DNA of 64,000 bases from Chrysophaeum taylorii (taxonomy: Eukaryota > Sar > Pelagophyceae > Pelagomonadales > Pelagomonadaceae): assembly GCA_029834535.1 (NCBI GenBank), contig JAQMWT010000443.1, positions 246,699 through 310,698 of the forward strand, given 5' to 3'. Positions within the stretch are counted from its first letter, which is position 1, and each line of letters opens with the position of its first letter. The notes under the pieces are model-generated. The model was not told where the DNA came from. It ran no database searches and was given only the letters and a program-made list of their open reading frames with translations. Positions 9,162-19,498 of this stretch are shown piece after piece. A program made the position numbers and the translations under genes.

Positions 9162-10388
9162 ATGATAAATAGACGAAGGTTCCTCTCCTCTGTGGTCGAG
9201 GGACGCCTCGCCGCAACCCTCGCGCAGCGCCGCGCCCGAGGCCGCCTCCGCGAGGTCGTAGAGCCGACCCCCCCCAACCTCGTGGACTTCGCTTCGAACG
9301 ACTACCTCGGAATCGCGCGCGACCTCGAGGTCCAGCGCGCAGCTCTCTTCGCCGAACTCGAGGAGACTAGGACTGACCACCAGGCCAACGGGTCGACGGG
9401 CTCGAGGGTGCTGACCGGGAGTGCCGGGGCGCACGATGCGCTGGAGGCCTGGCTCGCCGATTTCCACGGCGCCGAGGCGGCGCTCCTATTCGCGTCGGGC
9501 TACGCGGCCAACGCGGGCGCGATGGCGTGCCTGCCCGGGCCCGAGGACGCCGTCCTCTTCGACGAGCTCTCCCACAGCTCGACGCGCTTCGGGATTTCGC
9601 GCGGCCGCCAGCGCGTGACGGCCACCTTCAAGCACAACGACCTCGACGACCTCGAGCGTCAGCTCGCGATTCTCGATGCTTCCGCGACGTTCGTGTGCGT
9701 CGAAAGCGTATACTCGATGGACGGCGACCGCGCGCCCCTCGAGGAACTCGCGGCCGTCTGCGCCCAGTCGAACGCGTGCCTCGTCGTCGACGAGGCCCAC
9801 GCCACGGGCGTCGTGGGCCCGAGCGGTCGCGGCGCCGTCTCGGAGCTCGACCCTCGGCTTCGAAAGAACGTCCTCTGCTCGGTCCACACCTTTGGAAAGG
9901 CCGTCGGCTCCCACGGCGCGGCCGTCCTCGGCTCGCGCGACCTCCGCACCTACCTCGTCAACTACGCCCAGACATTCGTCTACGCGACGGCTCTTCCACC
10001 CGCCGCCTCGCGCCTCGCCCGCCGCTGCTACGAATCGCTCGCCGGCTCCGACGGCGACCTCCGCCGCGACCGCCTCGACGCCGTCGCGACCGCCCTCCGA
10101 GACCACCTCGCGCACCTCGTCAGAGGAGCACCAGGTGACATCACCCTCCTCGACTCCGCCTCGCCTATTCACGCCCTCGTCGTTCCCGGCGCGGACCGCG
10201 TCTCCGCCGTCGCCGCTTCCGCGAGGCGCCAAGGCTTTGACGTGCGACCCATCCGACCCCCGACCGTCCCCGAGGGCGCTGATCGCCTCCGCATTGTCGC
10301 GCACGCCCACAACACCGTCGACGAGGTCGAGGCCCTCGCCGCCGTCCTCTTCCGCGCCCTCCGCGATACGGACCTGACAACGACGTGA
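9162..10388 (+). CDS. bioF: 8-amino-7-oxononanoate synthase-like (alpha-oxoamine synthase)
   Basis: The product has 408 residues and belongs to the fold-type I PLP alpha-oxoamine synthases. Visible landmarks are VDFASNDYLGIA (about 41-52), GSTGSRVLTGSAGAHDALE, the aspartate of VVDEAHATGVVGPSGRG, and HTFGKAVGSHGA, where K246 is the expected PLP-binding lysine. Length and motif order fit BioF, which condenses pimeloyl-CoA/ACP with alanine in biotin synthesis. Related enzymes (2-amino-3-ketobutyrate ligase, 5-aminolevulinate synthase) are less likely because their N-terminal extensions are absent. No clear transit peptide is seen. The ATG follows the upstream stop by 1 nt, so this mRNA needs its own promoter inside the TFIIIC gene, or comes from a shared transcript. 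Confidence 0.85.
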   Translation: MINRRRFLSSVVEGRLAATLAQRRARGRLREVVEPTPPNLVDFASNDYLGIARDLEVQRAALFAELEETRTDHQANGSTGSRVLTGSAGAHDALEAWLADFHGAEAALLFASGYAANAGAMACLPGPEDAVLFDELSHSSTRFGISRGRQRVTATFKHNDLDDLERQLAILDASATFVCVESVYSMDGDRAPLEELAAVCAQSNACLVVDEAHATGVVGPSGRGAVSELDPRLRKNVLCSVHTFGKAVGSHGAAVLGSRDLRTYLVNYAQTFVYATALPPAASRLARRCYESLAGSDGDLRRDRLDAVATALRDHLAHLVRGAPGDITLLDSASPIHALVVPGADRVSAVAASARRQGFDVRPIRPPTVPEGADRLRIVAHAHNTVDEVEALAAVLFRALRDTDLTTT

Positions 10389-10512
10389 CCATTCACATCC
10401 TACTCTAACGAATGGAGTAAATAAAATAAACTAAAATAAATCGGGGAACAAATCGAAACTCCCACAACAACAACACACACAAAATTTTATTGGTGGTGGT
10501 ATTCATTGAGGC

Positions 10513-10541
10513 TGTCGTCGTCGTCGTCGTCGTCGTCGTCG
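10513..10541. repeat. GTC trinucleotide microsatellite
   Basis: About nine GTC units lie in the spacer between the bioF-like gene and the convergent acyl-CoA synthetase gene. The rest of the 275-bp spacer is A-rich (several aataaa-like strings near 10425-10440) and shows no gene. Confidence 0.8.
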
Positions 10542-10663
10542 GCTTTTCGAATTCTCGCGCAGAATACTGATTCACGTGCAGCCTCTCCCGTGCAGCCTCT
10601 AGGTGGATAGGGGGATCTCTTGATGGGTTCGGGATACCTCGGGGGCGGCGGCGGCATAGGGCA

Positions 10664-12706
10664 CTACATCTTCGCGGAGACGTGGTGTTGTTGTTGTTGT
10701 TGTTGTTGTTGTTTGGGTTCCGCTTTCGCCTCGTCCTCTGCGCTCGTGGCTGGCGCGAGCGGCGTCGTCGCCGCCCCCTCGAAAGAGGAAGAAGAAGCGG
10801 TTGCGCAGGCGTCTCGCGCCTGGTTGGCATCTTGGTCGGCGGCGAGGAGATCGTAGAGCGCCGCGAGATCGGAGTCGTGCTCCTTCAAGACGACGTTGCG
10901 CCGCAGGCTGAGCTTTGGGGTGAGCATGCCGCGGGCGACGGTGAATCCCTCGGTCAATACGGTCCACTTGGCGGGAAACTCGTAGCTCTTGCAGACGCTG
11001 TGGGCCCGAAGCTCGGCCGCGATGATGTCGGTGATCTGGTCGTCGTGGGACTCGAGAAAGTCCTCGATCTTGTCGCGCGGACCAAAGTCAAAGGGGCGCA
11101 ACGCGACGATCGGCGACGTCTTCTCGCAGATCTTCTCGTAGAGCGCAGTCCAGTCCGGTGCGACGAGGGCGACGTTGTGGGTCTTGTTGTCACCGTACAC
11201 AAATACTTGCGAGATGAAGGGCGAGCGCGAGAAGGCCTCTTCGAGCGGGGTCGGGACGACGTATTTGCCGTTCGAAAGCTTGTACTTTTCTTTGATGCGT
11301 CCGACGATGCGGACGTGGCCGTCTTTGACGACGCCCTGGTCACCCGTCTTGAACCAGGTAGTCCCGTCCGCGTCGGTCGAGAGGACAGACTCGGTCGCGT
11401 CGGGACGGTGCCAATACCCCCGCATCACGCCCGGGCCCGAGGCGACGAGTTCGCCGGGACCGTTTGCGTCGTTTCCGCGCTCGTCGACCGTTCGGATTCT
11501 GACGCCCGGGAGCGGGACGCCGATCGACCCAGGGAGGCGGTTGTTGGGGTCGCCCATGATCTCGCACGTCAGCACGGGCGAGGTCTCGGTGAGACCGTAC
11601 CCGTTGGAGACGGGGAGGCGGATCGCCTCGAGAAAATTACGGACCTCGGTCGAGATGGCCGCGCCGCCGCTGCAGAGAAAGCAGACGCGTCCGCCCAGCT
11701 TGGCCCGCACCTTGGAGAGTATCAGGCGGTCCAGCACGGCCCACTCGGCGTGCTCGATCCACCCCAGCTTCTCCTTCCGAGCCTTGCGGTCGCCCAGCGC
11801 GACCGCGCGGTCGGCGAGCCGCCGCCGCCACGGCTTCGCGGCCGCCTTCGTCTTGTCGAAGCCATCCTTGATTCGGTTGTAGAGGGCCGGAACGGCGATG
11901 ATCGCGGTGGGTTTGGCGGTCGCCGCCTCTTCCAAAAACGTTATTGCCTCGGTCGCGACAGCCATTTCGGCACCCATCGCCGTCAACGCGTGAAGCTCGC
12001 ACGATTGGCCAAAAATGTGCGCCCACGGCAGGATCGAGAGCGTGCGGATCTTTTCCGGTCGTGCGCGCGGCGGCAACCGTTCCACATTATCTAGAGCTAG
12101 TTCCTTCATCGTCAGGCTGTTCCAGAGGAGGTTGTGGTGCGTGAGCTCAACGCCTTTTGGCTTCCCGGTCGTCCCGCTCGTGTATATGAGCGTCGCGAGG
12201 TCGCGCGCCGTCGGCGCCTCGGACGACTCGCCATCGCCCGCCCCGTCGATTGCCGCCCGAAACGACCCGTCGTCGAAGCACAACACCTGGGCGCCGTTCG
12301 CGGCGCGCTTCGCCTTGTCCAACAAGTCTTCCCGCGACACGAACAACACCTTGGCTCCCGAATCTTTGATAATGTACTCCCAATCTTGCGGCGTCTGCTG
12401 CTCGTACATCGGCACGAACGCCGCCGAGGCCCCGTAGCTCCCGTACGCCGCGGTCACCCACTCCTCGCGGTTCTTCGAGATCACGGCGACGCGGTCGCCG
12501 CGCCGCACCCCAAGAGATCGCAGCAAATTCGCGCACTGCCGCGCTTTCATCGCTCGCTCCGCAAAACTCGTCCACGCCCATTTCCCCTTGACGCACGTCC
12601 CGATCGAATTCAGCTGCCCGAATGTCTCGCCGGCCTTCACCCCGAGCTCGTGGAGCGTTGCGCAATTCGCGAGCGTGATTCGTGTGCGCATGGCGGCCTG
12701 CGCCAT
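10664..12706 (-). CDS. Long-chain acyl-CoA synthetase (AMP-binding), possible peroxisomal
   Basis: The product has 680 residues and is an ANL-superfamily adenylate-forming enzyme of the long-chain acyl-CoA synthetase group. The phosphate-binding loop LIYTSGTTGKPKGVELTHHN, the motif NGYGLTETSP, and TGDQGVVKDGHVRIVGRIKE are all present. The FACS-type linker Y-K-L-S-N-G-K-Y-V sets it apart from acetyl-CoA synthetases. It activates free fatty acids to acyl-CoA using ATP. The last residues are a polyglutamine tract and then HHVSAKM. The terminal AKM fits the PTS1 consensus (S/A/C, K/R/H, L/M), so peroxisomal import is plausible (inference). The start at 12706 (MAQAAMRTRITLANCATL) gives the usual family N-terminus; an in-frame ATG 51 bp upstream exists. 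Confidence 0.88.
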   Translation of the reverse strand: MAQAAMRTRITLANCATLHELGVKAGETFGQLNSIGTCVKGKWAWTSFAERAMKARQCANLLRSLGVRRGDRVAVISKNREEWVTAAYGSYGASAAFVPMYEQQTPQDWEYIIKDSGAKVLFVSREDLLDKAKRAANGAQVLCFDDGSFRAAIDGAGDGESSEAPTARDLATLIYTSGTTGKPKGVELTHHNLLWNSLTMKELALDNVERLPPRARPEKIRTLSILPWAHIFGQSCELHALTAMGAEMAVATEAITFLEEAATAKPTAIIAVPALYNRIKDGFDKTKAAAKPWRRRLADRAVALGDRKARKEKLGWIEHAEWAVLDRLILSKVRAKLGGRVCFLCSGGAAISTEVRNFLEAIRLPVSNGYGLTETSPVLTCEIMGDPNNRLPGSIGVPLPGVRIRTVDERGNDANGPGELVASGPGVMRGYWHRPDATESVLSTDADGTTWFKTGDQGVVKDGHVRIVGRIKEKYKLSNGKYVVPTPLEEAFSRSPFISQVFVYGDNKTHNVALVAPDWTALYEKICEKTSPIVALRPFDFGPRDKIEDFLESHDDQITDIIAAELRAHSVCKSYEFPAKWTVLTEGFTVARGMLTPKLSLRRNVVLKEHDSDLAALYDLLAADQDANQARDACATASSSSFEGAATTPLAPATSAEDEAKAEPKQQQQQQQQHHVSAKM

Positions 12707-13979
12707 TTTTTTGTTTCGAGACACACCAACAGACAGTTCCCGGCTGCTAGGGCCCAAACCTCAACCCAGAGGGACCTCGCCTATTGGCGACATGGGCAGT
12801 TTCATCCATCATGGAGAGTTCTGAACAATCAGAACAAATCGAAAGAATGTTCTATTTCCTACCTAACTCTTACCCCGCTGCAGCATTTTTTGACGCAAAA
12901 TTTATTACTCTCTCTACTAGACTCTTTGGGGGGAGAGCCCACGGAGGCGAAGAACATCTTCTTTCGGCCTGATGGTAGGGCCTATCGTAGACCATACGCC
13001 TCAAGATCGCATTCATATTCCAAGAGACGCGACAGCGATGCGCCAGGTCCAACCCCGCCGCTAACGACGGCTGCGCCAGTGTTCGTTTTTGCGTACTACC
13101 GGGTGGCCGCGAGTATAGATCTGACACGCCAGCGCTGCTGATAGGGGCATGTTTGTGCGTGGCGACCGACCGGGGATGATGGAAAAAAAAAGGACGATAA
13201 AGGCCAAATTGCCGCGGAATGCGGCGGAAAAAAAAAATCGGCTGGATTGGATCCTCAACAGCGCGACGCTGGAAGGTGCATCCGTAGTCTAATAAATAAA
13301 TAAGTATACCGCGTATGCGCATGGCAGGACTACGCTGCCGCATGGAGCGGAGGTTCTTCAGCAATAAGGTGCGTTGGGTGCGCTCAGCACAGACGCTCTC
13401 GTAAAATGGGGACGCAACAGCTGGAGGCTAGATTGGTAGCTAGGTAGATGTGCATGCACCACTTGTACCTACTCTGTTCGATCCTCCCCCCGTCGACCTC
13501 GGATTCAACTTGGAACTCACAAAGACTAATAATAATAACCTCGTAATCTTTCTTCACGATCGAATTAGCGTGTTATTAGGTGTAAGACGACGTGCAAAGA
13601 TTCGACAAGTCATGTCGTGGGATCTCAACTACCAAGCCGACACGCGCGGGACCTCGGCTAGAATAAACCGAGGCGCGCGTGGTCCCGGCGCGAGTCACCT
13701 CACGATTCCTCCCAGGGTCTTCCGCGACCGGCCATACAAAGAGTGAGATGGTCCGAATTATTCCACATCTCAACCCACAAGGAAAAAATAATAAATAGCC
13801 TTCGAGCGCGCCACCCTGTCAGCATTTGTCACGTTAACGACCCCTTCTGCACAACGCGAGTCCCACCACACGAACCCGGGCGCGGGAAGTTCCGATGCGG
13901 ACGGAACTCCCGAGGCGACGCGCCATATACCCGTGTGTCTGTTAATAATAATAACCACCATATCCTCACCATAGCCTGA
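12707..13979. other. 1.27-kb divergent intergenic region
   Basis: This region lies between the diverging acyl-CoA synthetase and LON-N genes. It contains A/T runs (13180-13190, 13227-13236) and short ORFs in conflicting frames without recognisable motifs. I checked for tRNA-like A and B boxes and found no convincing cloverleaf. It presumably holds two promoters. Confidence 0.4.
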
Positions 13980-14882
13980 ATGGCGTGGTTGTTGGTGTTG
14001 GTGAGGACGGCGGCACTGAGCGACGAAGTCGTGCTCCGGAGCCGCATGGCGAGCGTGTCGCGAGGAGACGTGGCGGAAGGCGAGCTCTACGCCGCGGGTT
14101 CAGGAACTCTCCCGATCGTTTGCCTCGACGCGCTCGTGCCCAAGCAGCGGCTGGAATTCGTGACGCGAGACCCCGCCTTTTGCGCCTTTTTGACGGAGCT
14201 CGGCCTCGGCGGGCTCTTCGCGATGACGAGCCTCGATCGCCGCAGGAGACTTTTGAGGCGCTACGGCGTCGTCGCGCGTCTCGAACTTGTCGCCGAGGTG
14301 CCGTCGGGACTCTCGGTTAGCTTGGTCGGGCGTCGTCGCGTGCGTCTTCGTGGCCCGCCGCAGCGCATCGCGCGCTGGCGACGCGGCTATTCGGACGACG
14401 GGCAGCCCGCGATGGGCTGGGGTACGGAGCGGTTGGTCGATGATGACGACCTCAAAGATCCGCTCGTCGAGATATTGTGCGCGGAAGACGAATCGCGGTG
14501 GCTCGAGGGTCTGGAGATGGAGGAGGGCCCGCCCTCGGAGCCCGCTCGGCGTGTCGCCGACCTCCTCGACCGCTGGGTGTCCCTCGCATCCGACGCGGAT
14601 ACCTATAAAAACCCAGACGTAGTCGCCCGGAGACGCGGAAGCGACGCGACGCGCCTCGTCCGCGGCCTCCTCGCCGAGCTCGGTCCCAAGCCGCCGCCCT
14701 CGGCCCCCACGGCCCTCGCTTTCTACGCCACGGCCCTCGTCAACCCCCTCCCGCCTCTCGGCGCCGCCTTGGAGCTCCGAGGCCCGGTTCTCCAGACGAC
14801 CGACGAAAACGCGCGCCTCGACCTCCTCGCGACGGGCATCCAGCGCTCCATCGACAATCTCCTCGGCAAGAGGCCTTTTTGA
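13980..14882 (+). CDS. LON N-terminal (substrate-binding) domain protein
   Basis: The product has 300 residues. The core starts with LPIVCLDALVPKQRLEFVTR, continues with a GVVARLELVAEVPSG segment and SLVGRRRVRL, and ends in a helical part (ALAFYATALVNPL, then NARLDLLATGIQRSIDNLL). This is the order of the LON substrate-binding domain (PF02190-type), here without the AAA+ or protease domains. Such stand-alone LON-N proteins include cereblon-like and plastid proteins. The N-terminus (MAWLLVLVRTAALS) is hydrophobic and could be a signal or transit peptide. The gene converges on the next one with 17 bp between stop codons. Confidence 0.7.
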   Translation: MAWLLVLVRTAALSDEVVLRSRMASVSRGDVAEGELYAAGSGTLPIVCLDALVPKQRLEFVTRDPAFCAFLTELGLGGLFAMTSLDRRRRLLRRYGVVARLELVAEVPSGLSVSLVGRRRVRLRGPPQRIARWRRGYSDDGQPAMGWGTERLVDDDDLKDPLVEILCAEDESRWLEGLEMEEGPPSEPARRVADLLDRWVSLASDADTYKNPDVVARRRGSDATRLVRGLLAELGPKPPPSAPTALAFYATALVNPLPPLGAALELRGPVLQTTDENARLDLLATGIQRSIDNLLGKRPF

Positions 14883-14899
14883 GGTGGTGTCGTCGTAAA

Positions 14900-16045
14900 T
14901 TAGCTCGTGTCGAGGAACTCGACCTCGTAGTCCGAAGGGGGGCGCCGGCGCCTTTTGAGGGAGGGTCGGTCCATTTGAGCGCGGACGCGCGCGACGGCCG
15001 GCCGCAACTCGAGGAGGAGGTCGGTCGCGTGAGCGGCGTGCCTTGCGAGCGCGGATCGGGTCGTCGGATCGGCCCCGAGCCTCGCGAGGAGGAGGGCCGC
15101 TTGGTCGAGCGCGATGAGCCCGCAGTCGGCGGCCATCGCAACGAGTCGCGGCGACCGCGTTTTGGCGACGAGCGCCCGAACGTCTTCGGGCGCTTCCGCG
15201 GTCGCGACGCCGGGCGCGAGGCTCAGGGTCTGCGGATCGAGCGCATACGCCTTCTCCTCCCCTTTCCCGGTGGTCGTCGCAAGGTTCGTCGCCAGCGTCC
15301 GCCGAGGGACCGTCGTGACGACGCGAACCGACGACTCGTCGTAGATTAGCGCTCGCCCGTCGCCGTAAGCGACTCGGCCGGGGACCGGGAGGTCCCCCGC
15401 GTGCAATCCGGACCGCGCGTCCCACAACTGGGTCTCCGTGGCCACAACACCCGGAGCCACCGCAACCAGCGACGCCACGCCGTCGCGAACCTTTCGCAGG
15501 AATATGCCCGTCAACGAGTACTGTCGCCACTCGGAAAGCGTCGCGACGTGGGCGAGCTCGGCCGCTACGCAGAAGTGCGACACGAAACAATCGAACTTGG
15601 TGTCGTCGCGCGGCCACCGCCGCAGCCGCTGGCCCGCGAAAACGCGAATCTCGCCCTTCCCAACCCCGCAGTACAGCACGTCGCCCATCGCCTCGAGCCT
15701 GCGGAAGACGCGCCCGTCCCGCACCAACGACACCCCTCCGTCGCGCTGAAACGCGACCCAATACCCCTCATCCGAATGTGCCAGCTCGACGCATTCCGAG
15801 ACGGGAACGGTCTCCTTTGGGATTTTTTGCTGCCGGTCCCATATCTTCACGCCTTCGCTCGTCGCGACGGCCAGCTCGCTGCCGCACGCGATTGCGGCAC
15901 ACGTCAGCACTTCCGGCGACCGCATGCTCCGGCCATCGACCAACACGCAGCGCTTGGTCGTGATGATGATGACTTGCCCGGCCCACGAGCATCCCACGAC
16001 CTTCTCGTCGACGGGGATCCGTCGCACGGCATCCTCATCGCCCAT
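14900..16045 (-). CDS. Beta-propeller (WD40-like) protein with basic C-terminus
   Basis: The product has 381 residues. Successive short strand-rich blocks such as VVGCSWAGQVIIITTKRCVL, LAVATSEGVKIWDRQQK and VVATETQLWDARSGL resemble degenerate WD40 blades (KIWD, QLWD). A helical stretch follows (LIALDQAALLLARLGAD), and then a basic nuclear-localisation-like tail LKRRRRPPSDYEVEFLDTS. A nucleolar or ribosome-biogenesis propeller is possible, but I cannot assign a family. Confidence 0.65.
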   Translation of the reverse strand: MGDEDAVRRIPVDEKVVGCSWAGQVIIITTKRCVLVDGRSMRSPEVLTCAAIACGSELAVATSEGVKIWDRQQKIPKETVPVSECVELAHSDEGYWVAFQRDGGVSLVRDGRVFRRLEAMGDVLYCGVGKGEIRVFAGQRLRRWPRDDTKFDCFVSHFCVAAELAHVATLSEWRQYSLTGIFLRKVRDGVASLVAVAPGVVATETQLWDARSGLHAGDLPVPGRVAYGDGRALIYDESSVRVVTTVPRRTLATNLATTTGKGEEKAYALDPQTLSLAPGVATAEAPEDVRALVAKTRSPRLVAMAADCGLIALDQAALLLARLGADPTTRSALARHAAHATDLLLELRPAVARVRAQMDRPSLKRRRRPPSDYEVEFLDTS

Positions 16046-16277
16046 TCTATCTTCTTCTAGTCGGGTTTAGGAGTAAACTCAAAGGTTATATCAAAGCAGC
16101 TTAGATTTTGGCGGGGTGAGAGCGTCGAGCTGAAAGGAGGAGAGTGGGGCGAGCGAGCGGGTGTAAGGGGGGCGGCAAGGCGCTAGCCTACTAACCGTAA
16201 GTCCGGGCGCCGTTAGCGACGCCGACATCCTACTACTAGGGTAATAATAATAATAATAACAACAACTTTATTTAATA

Positions 16278-18485
16278 TTATTCTTGGGGGGGCTGTGATC
16301 TCGAGGTGGCGGGTCGAGCTGCGGACTTTTGTATCAAGTCGCGCATCTGGGACCCGACCTTGTTGATGGTGAGAGACGCGGTCTGGCTGACGGACTCGAG
16401 CTTGGATTCGATGTTAAAGCGGGTGTCGTCGTCGGGCGGGGTTGGCGAAGGAGAGCCGCCGTACAAGGTGTCGACGAGATGGGTTTGGTCGGCCTTTTTG
16501 AGGCCCTTCAACGTGCAGACGTTGAGGAGGTCGTCCCGCGTGCCGTCGGGCCACATGATCTTAAATCTCTCGACGAGCATTTCGGTCGGCGTCCCGACCA
16601 ATTTCAAAACCATTTCGACCTTGGCGAGATGCTTGGTGACGAACTTCGTGTAGGTCGCGTTGTCGGTGAGTTCCAAAAAGAGCGGTTTGAGGGAGTGGAT
16701 GTCCAACAAGAGTTGGTGCGTGCCGATCTCGTTGATGCGCTTCGTCGAGACCACCGTCTGGTAAAATTTTGGCAAAAACGAGGCGACAAATTTGTCGCAA
16801 AAGTTGCGATAATAGAGCGAGCTGAGGTCATTTGGGATTTGGGATTTGAGCACGGTGCCCATCTGGCGGACGTAGGCCGACTCTTCGTCGACGCTCTGGA
16901 GCGACGACCACTGAATGCTCGCCATCGCCTTCAACGAGGGTTCGAGGGACGCCTCGAGCGACGCGACTAACTTTTTCACGGCGGCAGCAATGACGTCGTG
17001 GAACGCTTCTTGTTGTTCTTCGAGGTCGATCTGGTCGACGTACTGACTCTGAATCTTCGACTTGATGATGTCGGCGAGCTGCTCGACCGTTTCGGCGCAG
17101 TACTCGGCCGTGTTCAGACAGTAGCACGTCGCTTCCATGGAGGTCATCAGGGTCATGAGGCGTTTGGCGTAGTCCATCAAGCACTCGCAAAATGTCTTGT
17201 GGAGTTTGAAAAACGTCTGGCCGCACGTGAGCGCCGTGCAGCGCTTGATCGACGTCTTTACGTACGCGAAGAGCTGGACCGACGAACTGAAGACGGGCAA
17301 CGCGCCCTCTTGGTCGATTTCGTCGTCCGCTTTGCGCATCATGTCTTCCATGTTCTTCTTTTCTAGCGCGACGTACGGCTGCATGAAAGGATCGAAAACT
17401 TGAGCGAGCTCCAGCTCGTGGTCGAGCCTCGCCCGCACCTCCTTCTCGAAGACGAGCGACTTCTGGAGCGCCTTGAGCGTCACGGCGACGTTTTGTTCGT
17501 AGGGCAAAATCTCCAAGAACATGTCTTTCGTTTTCGCCACGAACACGTCGACCAACCGCGCTTCGACTTGCCAGTCTTCGGGAAACATGTTGCGCTCCTG
17601 GAACGTCCGCAGCAGTCGCCTGATCCAAGAAAACCTCCGTTCGACGTCGTCGAGCGACGAGTACTGGCCGCCTTTTGGAAAGAGCTGCGCGTACGGTTCG
17701 ATCTGCCGCGCACAAAAGGCAGCCAACTGCCGTTCGCGAGCGCCGAGCGCATCCACAACGAGACACGCCTCTTTGATCGACGCGAACCCCTCGACCTCGG
17801 GATCGAGCTCCTTGTCCGCCAGCTTCCCGATCTGGTCGAACGCCTCGAACACCTCGTCTTCTAATTTTTTCCGAATCTCGGACACCTCCGCCGTGATTTC
17901 GGCGATTCGGGGCACGTCGCCGTAAGGCTCGAAATACGACAGAATCCCCGCGATGGCGTCCAGCAGGTTGGCCGCCTCGGAGTACTGTTTCGACCCCACC
18001 GCCCGCAGTTGAGCGACCGCTGTCGTCAGCATGTTGGTGCGCTTCAGCGCCGTGATCGTCGTCACGAGATTTCGCTTCGCGCAATCGAGGGATTTTATGT
18101 CGGAGCAAATCTCGCGAACGATCCCCTCGCTCTCGTCGGCTTTTTGTTTGATTTCCCCTATTTTCTGGTGCAGCTCCGTCATCGCTTGCCGCGCGTCCCC
18201 GATGTCCCGAGACGCGCGCGCCCCGGCCTCGGCCTGGGCGTGGACGGCCTTGCTTATCTCATCATCCAATTTCGTGATCTGCGACGTGACGTCCCCGATG
18301 AACACGTCGAGTTGCGACAACGATCGCTCGGTCGCGAACTTTGAGTTGAGGTATTCGATGGCGTCAAAGTCGGTAGCATCGAGCGGGTCAGCGGAAGGGA
18401 GCACGTCGGCCATCGCCGACTGGACGTCCAGTCCGAGTTCCACCACCTCGGCGCCCACGTGCTTCTCGTCCGCATTCTGCATCAT
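16278..18485 (-). CDS. VPS53: VPS53, GARP/EARP tethering complex subunit
   Basis: The product has 735 residues, close to the family size. The N-terminus DPLDATDFDAIEYLNSKFAT followed by ERSLSQLDVFIGDVTSQITK matches the VPS53 start (FNAVEYIN, LFPTEQSL-like). Coiled-coil segments follow (about 65-150), then the helical-rod body with YSEAANLLDAIAGILSYFEPY and RFSWIRRLLRTFQERNMFPE. VPS53 is part of the GARP complex that tethers endosome-derived vesicles at the trans-Golgi network, and of EARP at recycling endosomes. Two ATGs lie in tandem at 18485 and 18482. No intron is needed. Confidence 0.88.
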   Translation of the reverse strand: MMQNADEKHVGAEVVELGLDVQSAMADVLPSADPLDATDFDAIEYLNSKFATERSLSQLDVFIGDVTSQITKLDDEISKAVHAQAEAGARASRDIGDARQAMTELHQKIGEIKQKADESEGIVREICSDIKSLDCAKRNLVTTITALKRTNMLTTAVAQLRAVGSKQYSEAANLLDAIAGILSYFEPYGDVPRIAEITAEVSEIRKKLEDEVFEAFDQIGKLADKELDPEVEGFASIKEACLVVDALGARERQLAAFCARQIEPYAQLFPKGGQYSSLDDVERRFSWIRRLLRTFQERNMFPEDWQVEARLVDVFVAKTKDMFLEILPYEQNVAVTLKALQKSLVFEKEVRARLDHELELAQVFDPFMQPYVALEKKNMEDMMRKADDEIDQEGALPVFSSSVQLFAYVKTSIKRCTALTCGQTFFKLHKTFCECLMDYAKRLMTLMTSMEATCYCLNTAEYCAETVEQLADIIKSKIQSQYVDQIDLEEQQEAFHDVIAAAVKKLVASLEASLEPSLKAMASIQWSSLQSVDEESAYVRQMGTVLKSQIPNDLSSLYYRNFCDKFVASFLPKFYQTVVSTKRINEIGTHQLLLDIHSLKPLFLELTDNATYTKFVTKHLAKVEMVLKLVGTPTEMLVERFKIMWPDGTRDDLLNVCTLKGLKKADQTHLVDTLYGGSPSPTPPDDDTRFNIESKLESVSQTASLTINKVGSQMRDLIQKSAARPATSRSQPPQE

Positions 18486-19498
18486 CGCCCCACAAGGGTA
18501 AGTAAGTAAGGCTCAACAACAAAACGAAACCACAAGCTTAAAAATAAGCCGTCACAAGGTGCACAGCACCCACCGCGAGCAATTGTCGTGGAACGCGACG
18601 CCGGCGTTAATTCGTCTCAATAAGGATTATCACGTCGTCGTGTTGGACGTCCGGCCACAAAACGCCCCTGTTTGGGCTGACATGTATTGAGTTGGCTCTC
18701 TTTTGGCGACGACGACCTTAGGTAGACAATAATTGCAAATACCCACGGCTCGGGCTCTATGAGCTCGGCGACTCTGCTGCTGATTTGCGCGACAACGATT
18801 TTCGACGGATATCGCTGCATGCGCCAGCGCAGAGGCGATGAGATGGCGCGCGCGACAACGATACCATGTCTCGGGAAGGTGCTGCTGCTGCTGCTGCTGC
18901 TGACGAGGGACGCGCGCAACGCGGGCACACTTGGCAAGCAACAAACGTGGACATCGTGACGACGCTGAACGATGCCCAACTTGTTCCCTGGTATGATGAA
19001 AGCGAGGGCAGCAAACGTCCCCGCGGTCTCCAGAGTTGGCGTCGGCCGGGGTCTTTATTATTATTAATAAGGCACTCCGCAAATTATTCCATATACTTAC
19101 GGAGACCTGGTGCTCCCCCCTTCGCTCAGAATCGTGGCATCTGGCGACAGACCTTCAACTCGGCCTCAATCCCCATTTCGCCCCCCCCCCGTCTGAACGC
19201 CCACTAATTCTGATCCAGCCACGGCGCTGGTATAGCTCACGTTCCATGCATTGGTGGGCTGGCCTCTAGTAGTTCGTTGCTTAAAATTAGGTAGTGAGCA
19301 TGCAAGCCCAGAACGACGACAGTGTCAGGCGGTGCTAAGGTCGAAGGCACCGACCGACGGAGGCGGGCATTGTGTCACGACACTGCATTGCGGAGACTCA
19401 CCGTCCGTGCCCTCATCACGACGACGTGCAGGAGTCAAGTTGAACCGCCTACCCTCCGAGTTATTTTCACTACAAGAAGGTTGCTCGCTTGGCCAATA
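18486..19498. other. 1.0-kb divergent intergenic region with GCT microsatellite
   Basis: This is the space between VPS53 and the PDZ gene. It contains a GCT run at 18881-18902 and a C-run at 19184-19192. Short ORFs show no family features. It presumably carries two promoters. Confidence 0.4.

Noticed and set aside
10405-10830. Asn/Thr-rich minus-strand frame with a poly-Asn run
   Set aside because: It is produced by a trinucleotide microsatellite read out of frame with the acyl-CoA synthetase gene.
13400-13500. tRNA-like A and B box strings (tagctaggtag and gttcgatcc)
   Set aside because: No acceptor-stem pairing or full cloverleaf can be drawn, and the spacing is poor.
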